Shown: positions 39,901 to 41,785 of the stretch, in pieces
How positions within the stretch are numbered: position 1 is the first letter of the stretch
Layout of the letters: each line of letters begins with the position of its first letter
Assembly: GCA_018340805.1 (NCBI GenBank)
Contig: JACMZG010000004.1
Span: forward strand, 1-64,000
Reading direction: 5' to 3'
Length of the DNA stretch: 64,000 bases
Source: Microvelia longipes
Taxonomy: Eukaryota; Arthropoda; Insecta; Hemiptera; Veliidae
The notes under the pieces: generated by a model
Told to the model about the DNA's origin: nothing
Databases searched by the model: none
What the model saw: only the letters and a program-made list of their open reading frames with translations
Translations under genes and position numbers: made by a program

Positions 39901-41368
39901 CTTGCCAAATGTCAAAAATTTCGAACAAAATAAAAAAATGTTTCTCATGGTCTCTCAATCATAGTTGTTTAAATTATTTTAAAGGAACTTAAACTCGTTT
40001 AAATTAATCTAAAGATTAAACAAGGTGTGCAATATAATATGGTTTAATATTATATTACAGATTGATATTATATCAATATATATTATCGAATAAATCAATT
40101 ATATTGTATATATTATACGTAATATTATTAATAGATGGTGTGATGCATGTGTGTATTGTTTATAGATTTTATTAATAGTTTATTATATTATGAATATAAT
40201 GTTGTGATAGGGTAGTAGTAGTAGTAATATGGGGTAGTGGTAGTAACTACTAGGAAAGTAGGCCACATTGTTGGGCCCTTTTTGCCAGCTCCCTAAGATA
40301 GTGTTTCTTACTCCTTTTAATTTTAAGTGTAGGTATATTCATTCTAATTTCATAGACAGAAGAGCCGTGAATTTTCTATGATTCTCTCATTGCTTTTTTT
40401 CAAGCAATCATACATATTTTCACTGACTTTATACTTCTAGTGAAAACTAGGAACAACCGTGCCCTCACTGTTAAAACCAAACCTCCACACACTTTAAACT
40501 ATAAGGCAGACACGCTATAGTATTATAATGAATCTACTATGAGGGTCCTAAATTTTGCCTATACCCAGTTTCATTTAGGGTAAGTGATCTTTAACGAGTA
40601 TCTGACAACGCACAGGCTCCAGATCACCGGCTTTACTTCCCTTCTGAAGGATGTGGTACGCAGAATTTTTATTACTCATAAAAATCCAAGAGTTCCGTGC
40701 TGGGATTGAACCTATGACTAAATAAACTCTGGAGTTTATTTCCAATACTATAATATGTGTTATAAAATAGTAGTTGATTATGATAAATTTATCTAAATAA
40801 CTAGAATTAATGTAGACAAGTAAGATAAGCACAAGCTAAACAGAATAAATATCTAGAAGTGGTTATATATGTGTGGATGTATGAGAGCGTATAAATGGGG
40901 AAGATGCATAAAATTTAACCTATGGTTTTTTTTTGTTTTGTTAGGTTTGAGGTGAGAAAAAATATATTTCAAAGGAAAAAAATGAAAATATTAATTGTAC
41001 AAATTTTTATAACTTATTAAAAAAAATTAATATTTAAAAAAGTAAGATTTGCTGCAAAAGGCTATTACGTCACTTGGGTTGTTTAGTTGATTGATTCATT
41101 TTAAATCTCAAGATCAATGCTAAAACTAACAAATGATCAAAATCCCATTTTATTGTGAGTTATTTTTAAGCATGCACAATGCTCAAAATTATCAAACAAG
41201 CTTCTTCAAATGCCTATAAATGAAACTCTCTCTTATATTTTGCCTTCAGGTGTGATGCGACATCATTTAAGTGAATTTAAAATTTCAACTCTTCTGGCGA
41301 CCGTTGCTCTGGATGATGATCATAAGGAGCAGATATTGAGACTCACTACTCTTCTGGATAAAGGTTGA
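4184..41368 (+). CDS. vimar: SmgGDS / vimar (Rap1 GTPase-GDP dissociation stimulator 1), gene span, N-terminus missing
   Basis: This is the span of the only host gene recognised. Eleven exons (listed separately) join in phase to about 569 codons. Read in order they match vertebrate RAP1GDS1 almost end to end, for example ...RAIGNICYENNEGR, LAMANFARS, FKLLGTLRMVIDGQ and LVEW...DHPGVQGEANRLL. The vertebrate protein is about 607 residues, so roughly 40 N-terminal residues are absent here. Family knowledge: an all-helical armadillo-repeat protein of the cytosol and nucleus that binds prenylated or polybasic small GTPases (Rap1, RhoA, Rac, Ral) and acts as exchange factor and chaperone; in Drosophila, vimar is linked to Ral and mitochondrial Miro. 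Introns are 0.9-7 kb and TE-filled. No promoter was identified. Homology was recognised by eye, not by a search. Confidence 0.93.
4723..5150 (-). mobile_element. tRNA-derived SINE, diverged copy
   Basis: It shares with the better copy at 41786-42318 the tail ATTGATAGTAATTAGGTAGAGG, the body AGTAAGCCAC...GATAGAAGATAGT and GTGCAGGCATTTTG. The tRNA-like head near 5110-5150 is decayed. Orientation is minus, with the head at the right. Confidence 0.65.
5205..5306 (+). pseudogene. LINE reverse-transcriptase C-terminal tail, part 1 (split by fold-back)
   Basis: A short plus-strand reading, LPSDIKTIEKYDSFVRNIKKYL, is typical of the extreme C-terminus of jockey/CR1-type ORF2 proteins. It is interrupted by the fold-back insertion at 5307-5657 and resumes at about 5669. 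Confidence 0.5.
5307..5657. mobile_element. Fold-back Penelope-like mini-element with hammerhead-like core
   Basis: Inverted arms of about 90 bp (5342-5431 and 5563-5652) surround a ~130-bp T/G-rich spacer. A one-sided tail of about 35 bp (5307-5341) precedes the left arm. An 11-bp direct repeat AAAAAATATTT (5296-5306 and 5658-5668) is a target duplication. The right arm reads ACA-CTGAAGA-(stem)-GAAAC-GTC-TGT at 5555-5593, the order of a hammerhead ribozyme core with a minimal helix III. One nucleotide after CTGAAGA appears unpaired compared with the canonical fold, so activity is uncertain. Confidence 0.65.
5669..5715 (+). pseudogene. LINE tail, part 2
   Basis: It continues the reading of 5205-5306 after the insertion: MEKAYYSINDFF then stop, a typical ...YY..NDF terminus of jockey/CR1-type LINE proteins. 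Confidence 0.45.
6068..6205 (-). mobile_element. SINE 3'-end fragment
   Basis: It carries GATAGTGGTGATAGTAATTAGG, the GCACGTTATTAGGCCC body and GATAGAAGATAGTGTTCTACC, matching the tail half of the SINE at 41786. The head is absent. Confidence 0.6.
6206..6447 (+). mobile_element. MITE family B, right half
   Basis: It matches the right half of the 33190-33731 copy: CAACTAAATGTAGATTCTTG, CCGCCACCCTTTTGC, GGTTGGCAGCATTACTTAAG, CGGCTTTCGTGTTATTAG, ending at TATTATTCTAAG. The left half is missing. Confidence 0.75.
6450..7370. other. Intron sequence, no assigned element
   Basis: A+T-rich intron. The ORF at 6758-6949 has no recognisable features. Around 7205-7275 a minus-strand stretch (GTAGAGC...GTTCAATCC) resembles a tRNA A/B-box promoter and may be an old SINE head. 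Nothing else was supported. Confidence 0.3.
7374..7937 (+). pseudogene. LINE ORF2 C-terminal fragment
   Basis: The plus-strand reading, with frame breaks, is LGLVTDSNLTLKTHVDML, then YDAHFRSRMAYGLIFW, then IFNALPDDIKLLF, ending FLLGRAYYELTGF-stop. This order is characteristic of the region after the reverse transcriptase in jockey/CR1-type LINEs. It is intronic, degenerate and lacks the catalytic domain. Confidence 0.65.
7970..8626. mobile_element. Fold-back element interrupted by a MULE-like MITE
   Basis: The left arm TAGAGACTGAACTAGCTTTAGTTC (7981 on) is inverted as GAACTAAAGCTAGTT near 8093-8107 and continues after the MITE as TAGTCTCTATATATCA (8605-8621). An internal CTGAAGATG...CTAAAGC resembles the ribozyme-like cores of the other fold-backs but is decayed. 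The MITE at 8109-8596 splits its right arm. Confidence 0.5.
8109..8596 (-). mobile_element. MULE-like MITE, copy 1
   Basis: This is a 488-bp element whose inverted ends contain CTTCGGTATA(C/T)GGTGCACCC...TATCGATATATTTTTAGTT at the left and its complement at the right, about 55 bp each. The extreme ends read GGTAAAT and (complemented) GGCTGAA. Flanking GCTAGTTC/GCTAGTTT is an imperfect 8-bp duplication. Opposite orientation to the copy at 30700. The interior is A+T rich and non-coding. Confidence 0.75.
8627..9036. other. Intron upstream of vimar exon 2
   Basis: Unique-looking intron with an internal short duplication (TTATTAAGCCCCTTA at about 8775 and 8817). The ORF at 8701-8973 is not recognisable as a gene. 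It ends in the polypyrimidine tract and AG used by exon 2. Confidence 0.35.
9037..9194 (+). CDS. vimar: vimar exon 2
   Basis: Found by homology and splice phase, not as a long ORF. The acceptor TTTTTAG|ACGAAGG supplies the two bases that complete the codon begun in exon 1, giving N-E-G-R, which matches the vertebrate HEGRS position. The 52 codons run EGRTVVFHNNGLKELMEML to QNQIYSK, and the donor is AAG|GTATTT in phase 0. It corresponds to the vertebrate stretch from GRSAVDQAGG to about SNENDSLQAQ. It lies about 250 bp upstream of a long (TA)n tract. Confidence 0.9.
9444..9563. repeat. (TA)n microsatellite
   Basis: About 120 bp of near-pure TA dinucleotide. ORFs of alternating Ile/Tyr across it on both strands are artefacts. 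Confidence 0.95.
9564..10275. other. T/G-rich low-complexity intron
   Basis: Long T runs and G runs (for example T at 9761-9775, G at 10010-10018) alternate with A+T-rich sequence. No gene is recognised. Part may be the 3' flank of the minus-strand LINE next to it. Confidence 0.3.
10314..13600 (-). pseudogene. LINE ORF2 RT, RNase H and C-terminal remains
   Basis: Minus-strand reading in several frames: 12742-12954 pre-RT spacer; QFADD RT motif near 12010-12030 preceded by GAILSPLLYLI-like sequence; RNase H motifs TDGSK (about 11135) and GNEKADHLAK (about 10800); 10314-10712 reads SRKDIVCINRLRSQH, CHSCPTIDETVEHILLDC, a post-RNase H knuckle. Multiple indels mean it cannot encode one protein. 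Confidence 0.75.
13654..14055 (-). pseudogene. LINE ORF2 N-terminus, AP-type endonuclease fragment
   Basis: A 133-residue frame contains LQWNIRSAKNK (the catalytic Asn region), ACLSETWF (catalytic Glu) and GGGVAILIKS, the conserved order of the apurinic-type endonuclease that nicks target DNA. The frame then breaks. About 1 kb of further ORF2 lies downstream in pieces (for example 12742-12954, VWKSFRKINKTE, the spacer before RT). Confidence 0.8.
13966..14026. repeat. 61-bp near-perfect palindrome in LINE ORF1/ORF2 overlap
   Basis: Arms 13966-13995 and 13997-14026 around one central base match at 28 of 30 positions. Because of the symmetry, both strands translate to nearly the same peptide (LNARKxNLRAF). 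It lies exactly at the ORF1/ORF2 overlap. Confidence 0.85.
14010..14924 (-). CDS. LINE ORF1, gag-like nucleic-acid-binding protein
   Basis: A 304-residue uninterrupted frame. About residues 45-70 read LPPYAYLHFVRCPIEPYIPR, the segment that precedes the knuckles in I/jockey gag proteins. Then comes a CX2CX4HX4C knuckle (CQNCLRFGHREIDC), a second Cys-rich stretch (CETCGLNPSTHG) and CIHCKQGHKTTNLKDC. Role in the family: binds element RNA in the ribonucleoprotein particle. The remaining C-terminal half is Thr/Asn rich. Its 3' end overlaps the start of the endonuclease frame by about 46 bp, where a near-perfect palindrome lies. Confidence 0.85.
   Translation of the reverse strand: MNFQNTNIKLINVKRITRKVIDNNTPKFIPTQSIFITVRGQSLPPYAYLHFVRCPIEPYIPRVIQCQNCLRFGHREIDCKGSTRCETCGLNPSTHGINDKNEIQQCPKITSPKCIHCKQGHKTTNLKDCPEFKIQKSIKKTMVQNNISFGEAKLQISNKTYATVLQSEPTETIPNLTINTESRKYQIQTLPIPKNNPKRQKLYHIAPDNKLYIHTPINPKQTPGGLIQSNPYKPMTHTENYNIDINHQHIINIITEVTKQYLQLHTNITQTHIDDNTIKNLIILTQLTITCLGLLTRQTTTAVS
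15035..15325 (-). pseudogene. LINE C-terminal fragment
   Basis: A 96-residue frame with YDVPNLLSRCNFRVLSR, SHNLFSSPFHRTLYRQSS, then FSDINPFMVSLPQFR. This pattern (NLL..FNVP..R, RT...SP, D.F..SL..F) is the common C-terminal domain of jockey-type ORF2 proteins. No catalytic part was seen. Confidence 0.6.
15690..16170 (+). repeat. Dispersed repeat D, copy 1
   Basis: It shares AAAAAATCTGAAACCAGGAT, GTGTTTTTAAGACCTC, CTGACTGGTTTT-type segments, TTATCATCATAGCTCCC and ATGACTTTAATAACTGGAAAT with copies at 16.32, 33.85/34.69, 52.89 and 58.99 kb. Unclassified, non-coding. It abuts vimar exon 3. Confidence 0.7.
16179..16299 (+). CDS. vimar: vimar exon 3
   Basis: The acceptor is TTTACAG|GTGATT, phase 0, matching the exit phase of exon 2. 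It encodes VIEMDCINILCDML...GSPEAQDTAV...LGLLAD, aligned with the vertebrate LINMGVIPTLVKLLG...CLVAFGNLAEL segment, one armadillo repeat. The donor ACTG|GTATGT leaves phase 1. The exon is flanked on both sides by copies of one dispersed repeat (15.69-16.17 and 16.32-16.70 kb). Confidence 0.9.
16320..16700 (+). repeat. Dispersed repeat D, copy 2
   Basis: It begins about 20 bp after the exon 3 donor. It has the fuller 5' end (CTTTTCCTCATTTATACTGA, GTATTGTGTTTGCAAAAAA) and GGTGTTTTTAAGGCCTCC. With copy 1 it brackets exon 3. Confidence 0.7.
16763..16866 (+). repeat. 5' LTR of mini LTR element
   Basis: It starts TGTTGTTTATGG and ends at ATATTATA, immediately before the TGGTGTCAG primer-binding-site candidate. 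It pairs with 17519-17627. Confidence 0.75.
16980..17518 (+). pseudogene. LTR-retrotransposon gag with internal stop
   Basis: ATG at 16980 begins MDSLKAPGHLVFDNYIHEKW and continues through KWRQKFILYLTATGK and LATLLTCIGDDGLDVYNTW, the Gag pattern of Ty3/Gypsy-type elements. A TAA at 17298 interrupts it, but the same frame continues IDNFVTELKKQASLC, CDSCKKSYESRMVRDRLIVG and DMMLDAARSIEAS, also typical Gag. The stop replaces the residue just after FNNLKQHDSQ. A TAA-for-CAA change is the simplest explanation. No zinc knuckle remains. Confidence 0.75.
17519..17627 (+). repeat. 3' LTR of mini LTR element
   Basis: It repeats the left LTR, with TTTTTAATTATAAGAA replacing TTAATAGTTAA in the middle. 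The gag frame reads into it (AVVYGMSN). Confidence 0.75.
17640..18200. other. Intron before vimar exon 4
   Basis: Contains small hairpins, for example CACTTTTCACTC (17876) with GAGTGAAAAGTG (17919), and short TTACTCCC-type motifs reminiscent of the repeats at 26.2 and 35.9 kb. No gene. Confidence 0.3.
18202..18324 (+). CDS. vimar: vimar exon 4
   Basis: The acceptor is GACTTTGTAG|TTTCTGG in phase 1; with the preceding G it restores a valine codon. It encodes SGTALLNDKLCQTTVKILEM...SELCVELLHSQAED, aligned with the vertebrate EQFASTNIAEELVKLF...FEVLAPLAEND segment. The donor GATG|GTAACT is phase 1. A ~180-bp MITE begins about 50 bp downstream of it. Confidence 0.9.
18371..18549. mobile_element. 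MITE family C, full copy 1
   Basis: About 180 bp. The left end TAGCACACAGTTATATTCAG...GAGTGGGGAAATA is inverted at the right end TTTTCCCACACTGTCGACTG...ATGTGTTTTACTATA. Interior CAATGAGGTTGGCCCGATATG. The same structure is found at 59862-60041. It starts about 47 bp after vimar exon 4. Confidence 0.7.
18550..18827 (+). mobile_element. MITE family A, diverged copy
   Basis: TATTAGAGGCCCTATTGGTTG at the left and ATAGCTCTATG at the right, with ACCGAAAAAGCAACCTGAAC and TGAGGTTACACTAACC inside. It directly abuts the preceding family C MITE. Confidence 0.6.
18990..19065. mobile_element. MITE family C, right-end fragment
   Basis: CTCATTGGCTCCCTCGTATT, then TTTTCCCGCACTGTCAACTG and CGTGTGTCGTACTATA, the right end of the family. 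It is preceded by a short TA tract (18949-18997). Confidence 0.6.
19346..19492 (+). CDS. vimar: vimar exon 5
   Basis: The acceptor TTATTGCAG|AGGAAG (phase 1) gives EEVATCLAKAGLCELLLDLI, then the acidic DDDET loop and LKMACDLIIIILNG. This matches the vertebrate LVEAGLVECLLEIV...LKTASDLMVLLLLGD block closely. The donor GGAG|GTAAAC is phase 1. The ORF continues into the intron only by chance. Confidence 0.94.
19730..20522 (-). pseudogene. LINE ORF2 C-terminal region
   Basis: Minus-strand pieces follow the RT: ALALETGVPPMF near 20050-20080 and the 80-residue frame at 19730-19972 ending the element. No zinc knuckle or RNase H recognised. Position supports its being the C-terminal part of the same LINE. 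Confidence 0.55.
20523..21164 (-). pseudogene. LINE reverse transcriptase
   Basis: A 213-residue frame: RYIIFPLHKKGDSSEVSNYR, SQAGFRKNYSTIDNLF, GFLVDFKAAFDSIDK (first catalytic Asp), GLKQGCLLSPLLFSLFINDL, and CLMYADDVIILA (the YADD active site). All RT blocks are present in order, so this part could have encoded an active domain. The frame is cut from its 5' part by the Copia insertion and from its C-terminus by indels. Confidence 0.85.
21215..21335 (-). repeat. Copia-1 3' LTR
   Basis: 121 bp, TG...CA ends, polypurine tract adjacent at its right (plus-strand CACCTCCCCTC). It carries AACTAAATTATATTGTCAG and CTGTCAACAG. Confidence 0.93.
21348..22993 (-). pseudogene. Copia-1 reverse transcriptase and RNase H
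   Basis: Frame 21923-22993 carries the Copia RT: KARLVARGFLQEKGFDYNET, IHQMDVHTAFLNG (first Asp), CKLNRSLYGLKQAPRQW, and FILVFVDDVLIFS (VDD in place of YVDD). An overlapping frame 21348-21983 carries RPDISAAVNYLSRF and RNase H: FADADWASDSADRKSVTGYL, LSSTEAEYIALA, FEDNQSCIKVA and KHIDVKYNFLRE. A single frameshift near 21990 separates the two. Confidence 0.92.
22975..24448 (-). pseudogene. Copia-1 protease and integrase
   Basis: Protease: VVFYIDSSATDTMVND, where the usual D-S/T-G-A active site has Ser for Gly. Pre-integrase: LWHERYGHLNSDYLLKL (zinc-binding His pair). An indel in a run of T near 23885-23893 breaks the frame; beyond it PCIQGKQ supplies the Cys region in another frame. Integrase core: FQCDQGTEYTT (second Asp) then QNGIAERMNKSLLERARSML (catalytic Glu) and VKNLRVFGCSVYALIPKELR. 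One further frameshift occurs near 23590. Confidence 0.88.
24445..25326 (-). pseudogene. Copia-1 gag
   Basis: It starts MGPDHSEINEPH at the primer-binding site and continues LPLLDSKNYTAWLFRLKICL, the Copia UBN2/Gag start. SIAGQLYLRKQLLLMTYKET follows. After a break, frame 24445-24741 reads VKSRLLDTYHKQINK and the knuckle CKYCKKNNHDETKC (CX2CX4HX4C). Role: capsid and RNA packaging. At least one indel between 24741 and 24835 separates the parts. Confidence 0.88.
25331..25451 (-). repeat. Copia-1 5' LTR
   Basis: 121 bp. It differs from the other LTR by GATGAACT for GATAAACT and CTGTCGACAG for CTGTCAACAG. The low divergence implies a fairly recent insertion. Confidence 0.93.
25652..26008 (-). 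pseudogene. LINE ORF2 region between endonuclease and RT
   Basis: A 118-residue frame with APRQPWYDWDCEIARRESFN, YFKNLCKQKEVGWKN and SEEFWNLDNTF, the conserved spacer (PW.D.....R......Y..L...K) of jockey-like ORF2. It belongs with the RT beyond the Copia element. Confidence 0.7.
26157..26487. mobile_element. Partial copy of the 34.95-kb inverted-repeat element
   Basis: It shares GGTTACTCCCCTCATAG, GGGGAGTAACCATCTGAAGA, the CAATGCTTTTCTACATCCC block and the terminal TAACTATCTAAAGAAGTGC with the element at 34950-36562. The left end is truncated. Confidence 0.7.
26600..27620 (-). pseudogene. LINE ORF2 3' end (RT motif and C-terminus)
   Basis: Minus strand. At 27412-27600 FILFVNDLYIV...YQFADDSSVTL holds the RT A(D)D active site. 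At 26740-27276 RLRYGLRLWGSCSSTKDVFL, LQKRAIRRLEEVKQ, CKPLFVKWRIMTVYGLYIME and IKIYNHLPDGLRALKS are the classic post-RT domain of jockey/CR1-like LINEs. It is a different element from the one at 19.7 kb. The 3' end is near 26600. The T-rich plus strand there fits a poly(A) tail. Confidence 0.78.
27620..28170. other. Intron before exon 6
   Basis: Short direct repeats of CTTACTATTAATATAA(T/A)TAAT-type sequence at 27685-27785, otherwise no element identified. CAAACGATGAAGCATTT at about 28032 recurs in the fold-back at 57.5-57.9 kb. Confidence 0.3.
28173..28329. mobile_element. ~155-bp fold-back MITE
   Basis: Arms TACTGGATGGGACGAAATAA...CTCTAAATGA and the inverse TCATTTAGAG...TTATTTCGTCCCATCCAGT are identical over about 43 bp, with weaker inverted extension (GATTGTAATTGA / TCAATTACAATC). 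Loop about 30 bp. The right arm ends about 70 bp before vimar exon 6. Confidence 0.8.
28398..28529 (+). CDS. vimar: vimar exon 6
   Basis: The acceptor is TGTTCAG|ATAAGAG in phase 1. The 43 full codons read KSMERVYKDGRGKVFDGLIK and GVLAMANFARS, matching vertebrate ESMQKLFEGGKGSVFQRVLSW...GALAIANFARND. The donor TCAG|GTAACT is phase 1. The long ORF on the opposite strand here is a shadow. The preceding intron is about 8.9 kb and contains the Copia/LINE nest. Confidence 0.95.
28650..28925. mobile_element. MITE family A copy
   Basis: CATAGAGATATTACTATATA at the left, ATTAATAATATCTCTATG at the right, and GGCCTCTGTATAAATAACAT, GAAACCTCCTCTAG, CTAGTTACTTTTTTGATG inside. It lies in the short intron between exons 6 and 7. 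Confidence 0.7.
29072..29192 (+). CDS. vimar: vimar exon 7
   Basis: The acceptor is TGTTTTCAG|ATAAGC in phase 1. It encodes DKHCIQMVNLGISKTLLEIL...RLQHALLSALR, matching vertebrate ANCIHMVDNGIVEKLMDLL...VQHAALSALR. The donor CTCAG|GTTTGT leaves phase 2, splitting the final Arg codon shared with exon 8. Confidence 0.95.
29430..29660 (+). mobile_element. Penelope-like terminal fragment with hammerhead-like core
   Basis: The segment GAAAGTTATTAACTGATATAACTTCATTAGTTAAGAGC then CCTG-CTGATGA-TGGCTTTGC-AAAAC parallels the arm of the element at 49.46-51.08 kb (position-for-position similar to its 50.93-51.03 kb part). Core bases are partly changed, so it is probably inactive. Confidence 0.5.
29824..30500 (+). 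mobile_element. MITE family B, full copy with nested insert
   Basis: Inverted ends: CTTAGAATAATACTATTTAT and GAAGGAGCAC at the left; GTGCTCCTTC and AGTATTATTCTAAG at the right. It is the same element as 33190-33731 but with about 145 extra bp near 29966-30110 (AATAGAATAGAATAAGTTTATT...). The right end is about 31 bp before the exon 8 acceptor. Confidence 0.82.
30532..30674 (+). CDS. vimar: vimar exon 8
   Basis: The acceptor GTTGTTAG|GAACTTG supplies the last base of the split Arg codon. It encodes NLVIPSANKGIVLGEGLLEAL and PVVFKLLGTLRMVIDGQ, nearly identical in pattern to vertebrate NLAIPVINKAKMLSAG...FKLLGTLRMLIDAQ. The donor CAAG|GTAAGA is phase 1. Its flanks are unusual: the end of a ~540-bp MITE lies about 31 bp upstream, and the TSD of another MITE starts 16 bp downstream. 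Confidence 0.96.
30700..31200 (+). mobile_element. MULE-like MITE, copy 2
   Basis: 501 bp. Ends GGCTGAACTTCGGTATACGG and the complement of GGTAAATCTTCGGTATACGG. About 55 bp of near-identical inverted repeat includes GGTGCACCCTGTTATCAATA. A perfect 9-bp TSD TTTTTATTG lies at 30691-30699 and 31201-31209. Ends beginning GG with an 8-9 bp TSD point to a Mutator-like superfamily. The interior is T-rich without coding capacity; the ORF at 30811-31110 is composition-driven. The TSD starts 16 bp after exon 8. Confidence 0.85.
31386..31475 (+). mobile_element. Penelope-like terminal fragment
   Basis: GGCTGATGATGACCGG...GGCGGAAAG near 31396-31425, then GTGGAGAGACTTTATTT at 31459. The same 3' tag GTGGAGAGACT follows the cores at 54.05, 56.73 and 57.2 kb. 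Confidence 0.5.
31500..31740 (-). pseudogene. LINE C-terminal tail
   Basis: A 67-residue minus frame ending SINFRSVKLYNHRTKSLQDV then KLKSSAFTHWRSA. The I.FRG.KLYN.LP.S.Q pattern is the terminal segment of CR1/jockey-type ORF2 proteins. Only this tail is present. Confidence 0.5.
32107..32172 (+). mobile_element. Penelope-like end fragment next to exon 9
   Basis: CGATACTTGCTGTTGCAAGTATCGACGG (a hairpin) followed by TAGCTGATTATTCAATCGC and TTCTTCAACTTGCGGTAAAT equals the outer end of the element at 49458-51080. It ends about 36 bp before the exon 9 acceptor. Confidence 0.7.
32208..32340 (+). CDS. vimar: vimar exon 9
   Basis: The acceptor is TGTTTTAG|TTGTTG in phase 1; an in-frame alternative AG at 32220 would drop four residues. 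It encodes VVAASELGMKANVVSKLVEW and DHPGVQGEANRLLAWIVKNS, matching vertebrate LVERLVEWCEAKDHAGVMGESNRLL. The donor AGCAG|GTATGT is phase 2. The exon 3' end, donor and start of the adjacent MITE are tandemly duplicated (unit of 67 bp at 32329-32395), giving a second identical donor at 32408. A Penelope-derived fragment ends about 37 bp upstream. Confidence 0.94.
32329..32462 (+). repeat. 67-bp tandem duplication including a vimar 5' splice site
   Basis: CAAGAACAGCAGGTATGTAG...CATAGAG is present at 32329 and again at 32396. The duplicate carries the last 12 bases of exon 9, its GTATGT donor and the end of the adjacent family A MITE. Confidence 0.92.
32358..32750 (+). mobile_element. MITE family A copy with duplicated left end
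   Basis: CATAGAGATACTATTACTAG at the left (repeated at about 32425), GTTTTGAAACATCAAAAAAG, CTCTTTAAAGGAAGTTTTAT, GTGGTCAGGTTAC and CTAGTAATGCTATCTCTATG at the right. It begins 17 bp after the exon 9 donor. Confidence 0.8.
32796..33054 (+). mobile_element. MITE family A copy
   Basis: CATAGAGATATATTACTTAA to CTAGTATGTATCTCTATG, with GAAGGAGGTTTCAATGAGG and CAGGCCTCTCAATGTATTGA. Same orientation as the 39.6-kb copy. Confidence 0.8.
33190..33731 (+). mobile_element. MITE family B, best full copy (~540 bp)
   Basis: The left end TTAGAATAATACTATATATA and GAAGGAGCACTACTGATAAC are inverted at the right end (GTGATATCAGTGGAATTAC, GTGCTCCTTC, TATATATAGTATTATTCTAA). The subterminal GGTGCACCTAAGTAATGCTG is likewise inverted as CAGCATTACTTAAGTGCACC. 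Non-coding interior. Confidence 0.82.
33853..34105 (+). repeat. Dispersed repeat D, copy 3 (first part)
   Basis: CTTTCCCTCATTTATACC, AGGTATATAGGAAAAGTATA, TTTTTTATGACCTCCTGTG. It is interrupted by a fold-back (34107-34292) and continues at about 34690-34949 (TATATGACTTTATTAACCAGG, GAGTTGAAATTTGGTAC). Confidence 0.65.
34107..34292. mobile_element. Fold-back MITE with ATGCAACAAGGGATGAAAG ends
   Basis: Left ATGCAACAAGGGATGAAAGT (34111 on), right ACTTTCATCCCTTGTTGCAT (to about 34289). The G+C-rich middle (AGGCCGGTAGGCCGAGG) contrasts with the A+T-rich surroundings. It lies inside repeat D. Confidence 0.7.
34950..36562. mobile_element. Inverted-repeat DNA element with internal minisatellite (1613 bp)
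   Basis: Ends GGTACTTCTTTAGATCGTTA and the complement of its right end GGCACTTCTTTAGATAGTTA. 8-bp TSD CATATACC at 34942-34949 and 36563-36570. Non-coding. The right third contains the 35.9-36.25 kb tandem array. Related fragment at 26.16-26.49 kb. GG ends plus an 8-bp TSD suggest a MULE- or hAT-like non-autonomous element. Confidence 0.8.
35890..36260. repeat. Minisatellite, ~70-75 bp unit, about five copies
   Basis: Each unit has GGTTACTCCCCTCATAGCAT, TGTTGGGGAGTAACCATCTG and AAGAAGGTTACTCAGGGACC, with small indels between copies. Each unit is itself a hairpin (GGTTACTCCCC / GGGGAGTAACC). Confidence 0.85.
36571..37256. mobile_element. hAT-like non-autonomous element (686 bp)
   Basis: Perfect 14-bp terminal inverted repeat CAGCGACGGATGGG, which fits the hAT CAGNG terminal pattern, and an 8-bp TSD CATATACC at 36563-36570 and 37257-37264. 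The right part (37090-37230) is strikingly G+C rich (CCAACCAGCGGCCGGCGCCG and the inverse CGACCAACCGGCGCC). Overlapping frames there are artefacts of that composition. Confidence 0.85.
37588..37847 (+). CDS. vimar: vimar exon 10
   Basis: The acceptor is TGTACTAG|GGATCGG; its first base completes the Arg codon from exon 9. It encodes DRDVIGKMVNVGAVECLVSM, then EHSVMQIESLLALTLVTAI, and ends FQNLLAFISQLATS. This matches vertebrate KDVIKTIVQSGGIKHLVTMATSEHVIMQNEALVALALIAAL and the following helices. It is the longest exon seen. The donor TCTA|GTAAGT is phase 1. Confidence 0.95.
37865..38540. other. Intron after exon 10, unassigned
   Basis: A+T-rich sequence. The ORF at 38059-38283 is hydrophobic but shows no family features. 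No element recognised up to about 38540. Confidence 0.3.
38541..39358. mobile_element. Candidate inverted-repeat element (~0.8 kb)
   Basis: Left TATAAATCAAGTAGAGAAAC and right GTTTCCCTACTTGGTTTATA are inverted, with weaker outer pairing (GTAAGAACTAAAGTAAT at 38520, ATTACTTTAGTAAGAAC at 39368). A left-end fragment (ATAAACCAAGTAGGGAAACT) recurs at 32764. Non-coding. Confidence 0.55.
39575..39894 (+). mobile_element. MITE family A copy
   Basis: CATAGAGATATTATTAGTAG to CCAGTATGTATCTCTATG, about 320 bp, with GGTTAAATTTTGAAACATTG, AGTAACCTGACCACTC and GGAGGTTTCAATGAGGTTAC inside. Confidence 0.8.
40203..40705 (-). mobile_element. tRNA-derived SINE copy
   Basis: Tail with GTAGTAGTAGTAATATGGGG, body AAGTAGGCCACATTGTTGGG and GTGTAGG...ATT, and the head TTCCGTGCTGGGATTGAACC near 40690, whose complement GGTTCAATCCCAGC is a B box. 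Minus orientation. Confidence 0.7.
41250..41368 (+). CDS. vimar: vimar exon 11, terminal, with stop
   Basis: The acceptor is TTGCCTTCAG|GTGTGATG in phase 1. It encodes SVMRHHLSEFKISTLLATV, then ALDDDHKEQILRLTTLLDKG, followed by TGA at 41366-41368. It corresponds to the vertebrate C-terminus SECLHKEVQDLAFLDVVSKL and a short tail of different sequence. A candidate poly(A) signal AATAAA is at 41576-41581. Confidence 0.92.
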
Positions 41369-41785
41369 ACATCTTCACTAGTCACCTCATATCTTTCATT
41401 AGCCTCTGAAAGTTTGATCTTGTCTGCTTTTACCAGTATATACCACAGTTGACGTCTTGGAATTGATAACTTGATGAGTTTTAATGGAGAATTACGATAA
41501 TAGTTTTAAGCTGTTGACAGCCAGGCAAAAAATCGAGCGAGGGAAATTTTGCCTCCACATCATGGAATATGCACCAATAAAATTCCTTACCTCCTTATTT
41601 TTGCCTGGCTTTTAATTAACCTAAACCAAAACTATATTTCAATATTATTAATTAGTACTTTTAGTTGTTCTAAACAAAATTTAGTTGTAATCAATCACAT
41701 TTTAGTGCTAGTATTAAAAGCAAGAGGGGAACCACTTGTTCACATCCTCATTAGTAGCCGGCTTCTTTTGAAACTTCTAAATTAG
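41369..41785 (+). other. Probable vimar 3' UTR and downstream flank
   Basis: This follows the vimar stop. AATAAA at 41576-41581 is the first canonical poly(A) signal. The sequence is unique-looking and A+T rich up to the SINE that begins at about 41786. The extent of the UTR cannot be fixed without transcripts. Confidence 0.4.
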
